A stretch of DNA of 16,123 bases from assembly GCA_937888735.1 (NCBI GenBank), contig CALASN010000152.1, positions 1 through 16,123 on the forward strand, read 5' to 3'. Source of the DNA: UBA5499 sp002426275. Lineage in GTDB: Bacteria; Bacillota; DTU084. A program made the translations under genes and the position numbers. Below the pieces are notes generated by a model. That model saw only the letters and a list, made by a program, of their open reading frames with translations, made no database searches and had not been told where the DNA came from. Positions 13,823 to 16,123 of this stretch are shown here, piece after piece; position 1 is the first letter of the stretch, and every line of letters starts with the position of its first letter.

Positions 13823-15262
13823 TTAAGCCTCCGTCGCCCGCAGCAATTCTTCAGCGGAAGTGATGCCGGAAGCCACTTTCTGCCAGCCGTCTTCCTTGAG
13901 GCTGACGAAACCTTTCTTCTGGGCTTCCTCTTTAATTTGGGCGGTGCCGTGTTCCGCCAGAATGAAGTCTGACATTTCCTCATCCACTAATAGTAACTCG
14001 TAGATCCCAGTGCGTCCCTGATAGCCTATATTGGCGCACTCTGGGCAGCCCACGGGCTGCCAGGCTCGCTTCACAGGCAAGCCCGCAGGTTCATATTCTC
14101 GTTTGCACCGCGGACACAATACCCTTACCAGGCGCTGCGCCAGCACTGCCCTCAGGGTAGAAGAGACCAGGTAGCGCGGAACGCTCAGATCTACCAGTCT
14201 GTTCACGGCGCTGGGCGCGTCATTGGTGTGCAGCGTGGAGAAAACCAAATGCCCGGTGAGGGCGGCCCGGACTGCCATCTGCGCAGCCGGCGGATCCCGC
14301 AGCTCGCCCACCATAATGATATCCGGATCTTGCCGCAAGATGTGCCGCAGGCCGCTGGCGAAATCCAGCCCGATTTTGGTTTTCACCTGAATCTGATTGA
14401 CGCCTGGCAGCTGGTATTCCACGGGATCTTCGATGGTAATGATCTTTTTTGTGCTGCGGTTAAGCTCCGAGAGCGCGGCGTATAAAGTCGTGGTTTTCCC
14501 GCTGCCTGTGGGACCTGTCACCAAGATCATGCCGTGGGGCAAAGCCAGCAACTTTTTAAACTGCGCCAAAAGCCCTGAGGATAAGCCAAGCTCTTGGGGC
14601 CCCAGCAAGACGCTTGCCTGATCTAAAATTCGGATCACGATGCTCTCGCCCCAGATTGTGGGAACCGTGGAAATTCTCAAGTCCAGCTCCCGGCCGGGCA
14701 ATCTCATTCTGACCTTACCGTCCTGGGGAAGACGGCGTTCGGCAATATTCAAATCAGCCATCACTTTGATTCTGGAAGCGATGGCCCAGTACAGATCCTT
14801 AGGCGGCGGGTCCACTTCGTAGAGGACGCCGTCTATGCGGTAACGGATGCGCAGTTCCGCCTCCAGCGGTTCGATGTGAATATCGCTGGCCCTGCGCTCC
14901 ACAGCCTCGGCGATCAAAAGGTTCACGATCCTAATTACGGGCGCGTCGTCGCTCTGGGTTTGCTGCGCGTCACCATCCAATTGGGTTTCTTCCCTAATGA
15001 TTTCCAGTTCTCCGCCGGTGAGATTTTTCAGCACTCCTTGGACTGAGCCGTCATCCTGACAGAGGGCCAGTTTTTCTTGCAGCGTCTCCTGAGGAACGTC
15101 AATTATTTTCACAGGCCTTTTCAGTAGGCCCGCCAGCTCGTCCGCCATGGAAGGGTCCTGGGGTGGGACTGCGCCTAAAATGAGCGTAGCGCCCTCCTGG
15201 CCCATTGGCACAACCTGATACAGCTTAGCCAGGTTTGCCGGCAAAGCAGTCCCCTGTTCCAT
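13823..15262 (-). CDS. gspE: GspE, type II secretion assembly ATPase with short N-terminus
   Basis: The product is 479 residues from ATG 15262, with GGGAGGGG about eight bases upstream. An in-frame stop only 21 bases before the start shows the short N-terminus is real. It begins with LPANLAKLYQVVPM, which aligns with about residue 83 of the PilB in this window, so the RLG motifs of an MshEN domain are missing. The ATPase core is complete: Walker A GPTGSGKT at 250-257, Asp box ITIEDPVEY, Walker B IIMVGELRD, His box HLVFSTLHTND, and the CPRC...CPEC zinc site typical of GspE and PilB. It is the cytoplasmic hexamer powering the pseudopilus through GspF and GspL. Synteny with gspF, gspG and gspI-M supports GspE. 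Loss of the N-terminal domain may change how it docks on GspL. Confidence 0.93.
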   Translation of the reverse strand: MEQGTALPANLAKLYQVVPMGQEGATLILGAVPPQDPSMADELAGLLKRPVKIIDVPQETLQEKLALCQDDGSVQGVLKNLTGGELEIIREETQLDGDAQQTQSDDAPVIRIVNLLIAEAVERRASDIHIEPLEAELRIRYRIDGVLYEVDPPPKDLYWAIASRIKVMADLNIAERRLPQDGKVRMRLPGRELDLRISTVPTIWGESIVIRILDQASVLLGPQELGLSSGLLAQFKKLLALPHGMILVTGPTGSGKTTTLYAALSELNRSTKKIITIEDPVEYQLPGVNQIQVKTKIGLDFASGLRHILRQDPDIIMVGELRDPPAAQMAVRAALTGHLVFSTLHTNDAPSAVNRLVDLSVPRYLVSSTLRAVLAQRLVRVLCPRCKREYEPAGLPVKRAWQPVGCPECANIGYQGRTGIYELLLVDEEMSDFILAEHGTAQIKEEAQKKGFVSLKEDGWQKVASGITSAEELLRATEA

Positions 15263-15284
15263 TTCTTCCCCTCCCGCTCGTTAC

Positions 15285-15310
15285 AAAAATAGGCTGGGAG
15301 AATCCCAGCC
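15285..15310 (-). terminator. Intrinsic terminator after spoVG
   Basis: On the minus strand, four bases after the spoVG stop, an 8-base-pair stem GGCTGGGA/TCCCAGCC with a 3-base loop is followed by TATTTTT. This is a textbook Rho-independent terminator. Only 22 bases separate the end of the T run from the gspE start, so it also sits at the entry to the gsp operon and may act as an attenuator for it. Confidence 0.88.
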
Positions 15311-15314
15311 CAAG

Positions 15315-15578
15315 CTAATTGGTCTCGGCAGCCTCAAAATACCGTTTGAGCACCGCCTCAGCTATGGCCTCCCGCAGCGAAGGTGTAAGGGAGAAAGCTA
15401 AATCCAAAAATTCATTGCCTTTGATTCTACGGCTGGGCATACTGACAAACAACCCGTTTTCTCCCTCGATAACCCGCACATCGCGGATTACCAGCTCCTG
15501 ATCAAAGGTGACGGAGGCCAACGCTCTTAATTTACCTTTTCCTTTCACCGAACGCAAACGGACTTCAGTAACCTGCAT
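15315..15578 (-). CDS. spoVG: SpoVG, RNA/DNA-binding regulator
   Basis: The product is 87 residues starting MQVTEVRLR at ATG 15578, six bases after AGGAGGGGG. A start six codons further up lacks such a site. The whole length matches SpoVG: the N-terminal strand VTEVRLR, the core VTFDQELVIRDVRVIEG, and the signature NGLFVSMPSRR (about residues 42-52), followed by a C-terminal helix. SpoVG is a small dimeric nucleic-acid-binding protein. In Bacillus it affects asymmetric septation and spore cortex formation, and in staphylococci it influences virulence and capsule genes. It has a SigH-type promoter, as in Bacillus subtilis, and its own terminator. In Bacillus it neighbours glmU, whereas here a MobA-like nucleotidyltransferase gene precedes it. 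Identification is firm. Confidence 0.97.
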   Translation of the reverse strand: MQVTEVRLRSVKGKGKLRALASVTFDQELVIRDVRVIEGENGLFVSMPSRRIKGNEFLDLAFSLTPSLREAIAEAVLKRYFEAAETN

Positions 15579-15581
15579 GCC

Positions 15582-15604
15582 AATCCCCCTCCTCAAGGCG
15601 GGGG
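15582..15604 (-). promoter_or_regulatory. Hairpin covering the spoVG ribosome binding site
   Basis: In the RNA, CCCCC (15600-15604) can pair with GGGGG (15585-15589). Two further G-C pairs form after a one-base mismatch, leaving a UUGA loop. The 3' arm contains the AGGAGGGGG ribosome site, so the folded form would hide it. The structure sits near the 5' end of the transcript predicted from the SigH promoter. Translational control is inferred; GC-rich pairing of this kind could also arise by chance. Confidence 0.4.
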
Positions 15605-15618
15605 CTTCTCATATTTTT

Positions 15619-15647
15619 AAATTCGCTATGGGCGGTTAAAATCCTCC
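15619..15647 (-). promoter_or_regulatory. SigH-type promoter of spoVG
   Basis: On the minus strand GGAGGATTT (15639-15647), an 11-base spacer, and AGCGAATTT (15619-15627) match every position of the Bacillus SigH consensus RnAGGAwWW-N11/12-RnnGAATww. It overlaps the last codons of the upstream nucleotidyltransferase gene and would start RNA near 15613, about 35 bases before the spoVG start. In Bacillus subtilis spoVG is a model SigH-dependent gene, so both sequence and context agree. Confidence 0.78.
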
Positions 15648-16123
15648 AAAGCTCGGACAATTGCCGTAAAATCTTGAGGCTTATCAACATCAAAACCTAC
15701 TTCTGGCTGGCGCATGATCACAGCCTTAGCGTTTAAGCCCAATTCCTGCGCCCGGCGCTCGATCTTGGCGATGGACAGCGTCCGCAGCAAAAAGGAAAGG
15801 ATGAAAGCGCCTCCCAGGATCTTCACCAGCCGCCAGGGCTTTTTTCTGGCGGCGATCACCTGCTGAAAAAGCCCGCTCATTTGGGAGAGAACGCTTTTTT
15901 CCATGTAAACTAAATTGCCGCCTGTAAAAGTTCCGTCTTTTAATCTGATGAAAGTGCGCTCCGCCTCGGGAAACATGGCGAAAGTGTCTTCGCGGCTCAC
16001 GATGGGATAATATAGACTTACGCCCGCTCGCTCAGCCTTGGTTAAAAAATCGTCTACTATTTCCGGCTTCAGCAGAGGAAGATCCGACGTTACCACAAGC
16101 AATCGCTCTCCGCTTGCGGCGGC
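15626..16123 (-). CDS. MobA-like NTP transferase domain protein, C-terminal part (runs off the right edge)
   Basis: The reading frame is open to the window edge, so the 165 codons seen are the end of a longer gene. A TTG at 16102 is not a credible start, because it falls inside a conserved strand. The visible part begins ...RLLVVTSDLPLLKPEIVDDFL: the hydrophobic strand ending in SDLP is the metal-binding Asp motif of the GT-A nucleotidyltransferase fold found in MobA, IspD and GlmU. It is followed by GGNLVYMEKSVL (about 85 codons in from the edge). The C-terminus has VGFDVDKPQDF, like the 'D.DtpeDl' ending of this superfamily. Enzymes of this type transfer a nucleotide to a phosphorylated acceptor; the substrate cannot be told here. 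Location before spoVG recalls glmU-spoVG linkage, but the sequence is not GlmU. The spoVG promoter overlaps its 3' end. Confidence 0.8.
   Translation of the reverse strand, partial: AAASGERLLVVTSDLPLLKPEIVDDFLTKAERAGVSLYYPIVSREDTFAMFPEAERTFIRLKDGTFTGGNLVYMEKSVLSQMSGLFQQVIAARKKPWRLVKILGGAFILSFLLRTLSIAKIERRAQELGLNAKAVIMRQPEVGFDVDKPQDFTAIVRALEDFNRP

Noticed and set aside
1..16123. CRISPR array, tRNA, rRNA, insertion sequence or phage genes
   Set aside because: No regularly spaced repeats, RNA gene signatures, transposase or integrase motifs, or flanking target duplications were seen.

Overview
The window looks like a chromosomal piece of a Firmicute, probably of clostridial or related type, with moderately high GC by eye. 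The evidence is a complete spoVG gene, a sequence matching the sporulation sigma factor SigH promoter consensus in front of it, strong GGAGG-type ribosome binding sites, and frequent GTG starts. Genus cannot be fixed from this sequence. Whether the cell has one or two membranes is also open: Limnochordia, Negativicutes and Halanaerobiales are Firmicutes with an outer membrane. Every supported gene is on the minus strand, so the biological reading order runs from high to low coordinates.

Region 1 (about 16123-15285) holds the end of a MobA-like nucleotidyltransferase, a SigH-type promoter, spoVG, and an intrinsic terminator. Region 2 (15262-7443) is a compact operon in canonical type II secretion order: gspE, gspF, gspG, gspI, gspJ, gspK, gspL, a gspM-like gene with a PilP/GspC-like C-terminal domain, and the prepilin peptidase gspO/pilD. 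The secretin gspD, the pseudopilin gspH and a separate gspC are absent. Region 3 (7340-1, running off the left edge) is a retractable type IVa pilus operon: pilB, pilT, pilC, the major pilin pilA, three minor pilin genes (pilV-, pilW- and pilX-like), pilM, pilN and the start of a pilO-like gene.

Two homologous filament machines therefore lie head to tail, each with its own assembly ATPase, platform protein, major and minor (pseudo)pilins and PilM/N/O-type inner-membrane platform. A single prepilin peptidase lies between them and could process both sets. The pilus operon also has a retraction ATPase. Its PilB carries two intact RLG-type MshEN motifs, suggesting c-di-GMP control, while the GspE ATPase lacks that region.

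Regulatory reading: close matches to the SigH consensus lie before spoVG and before pilB. The gsp operon has no room for its own promoter between the spoVG terminator and gspE, so it probably depends on read-through or on a promoter inside spoVG. The major pilin gene is bracketed by two terminator-like hairpins and has the strongest ribosome binding site in the window, which fits separate, high pilin output. Coding density is very high: most junctions overlap by a few bases, and no gene-free stretch exceeds about 100 bases.
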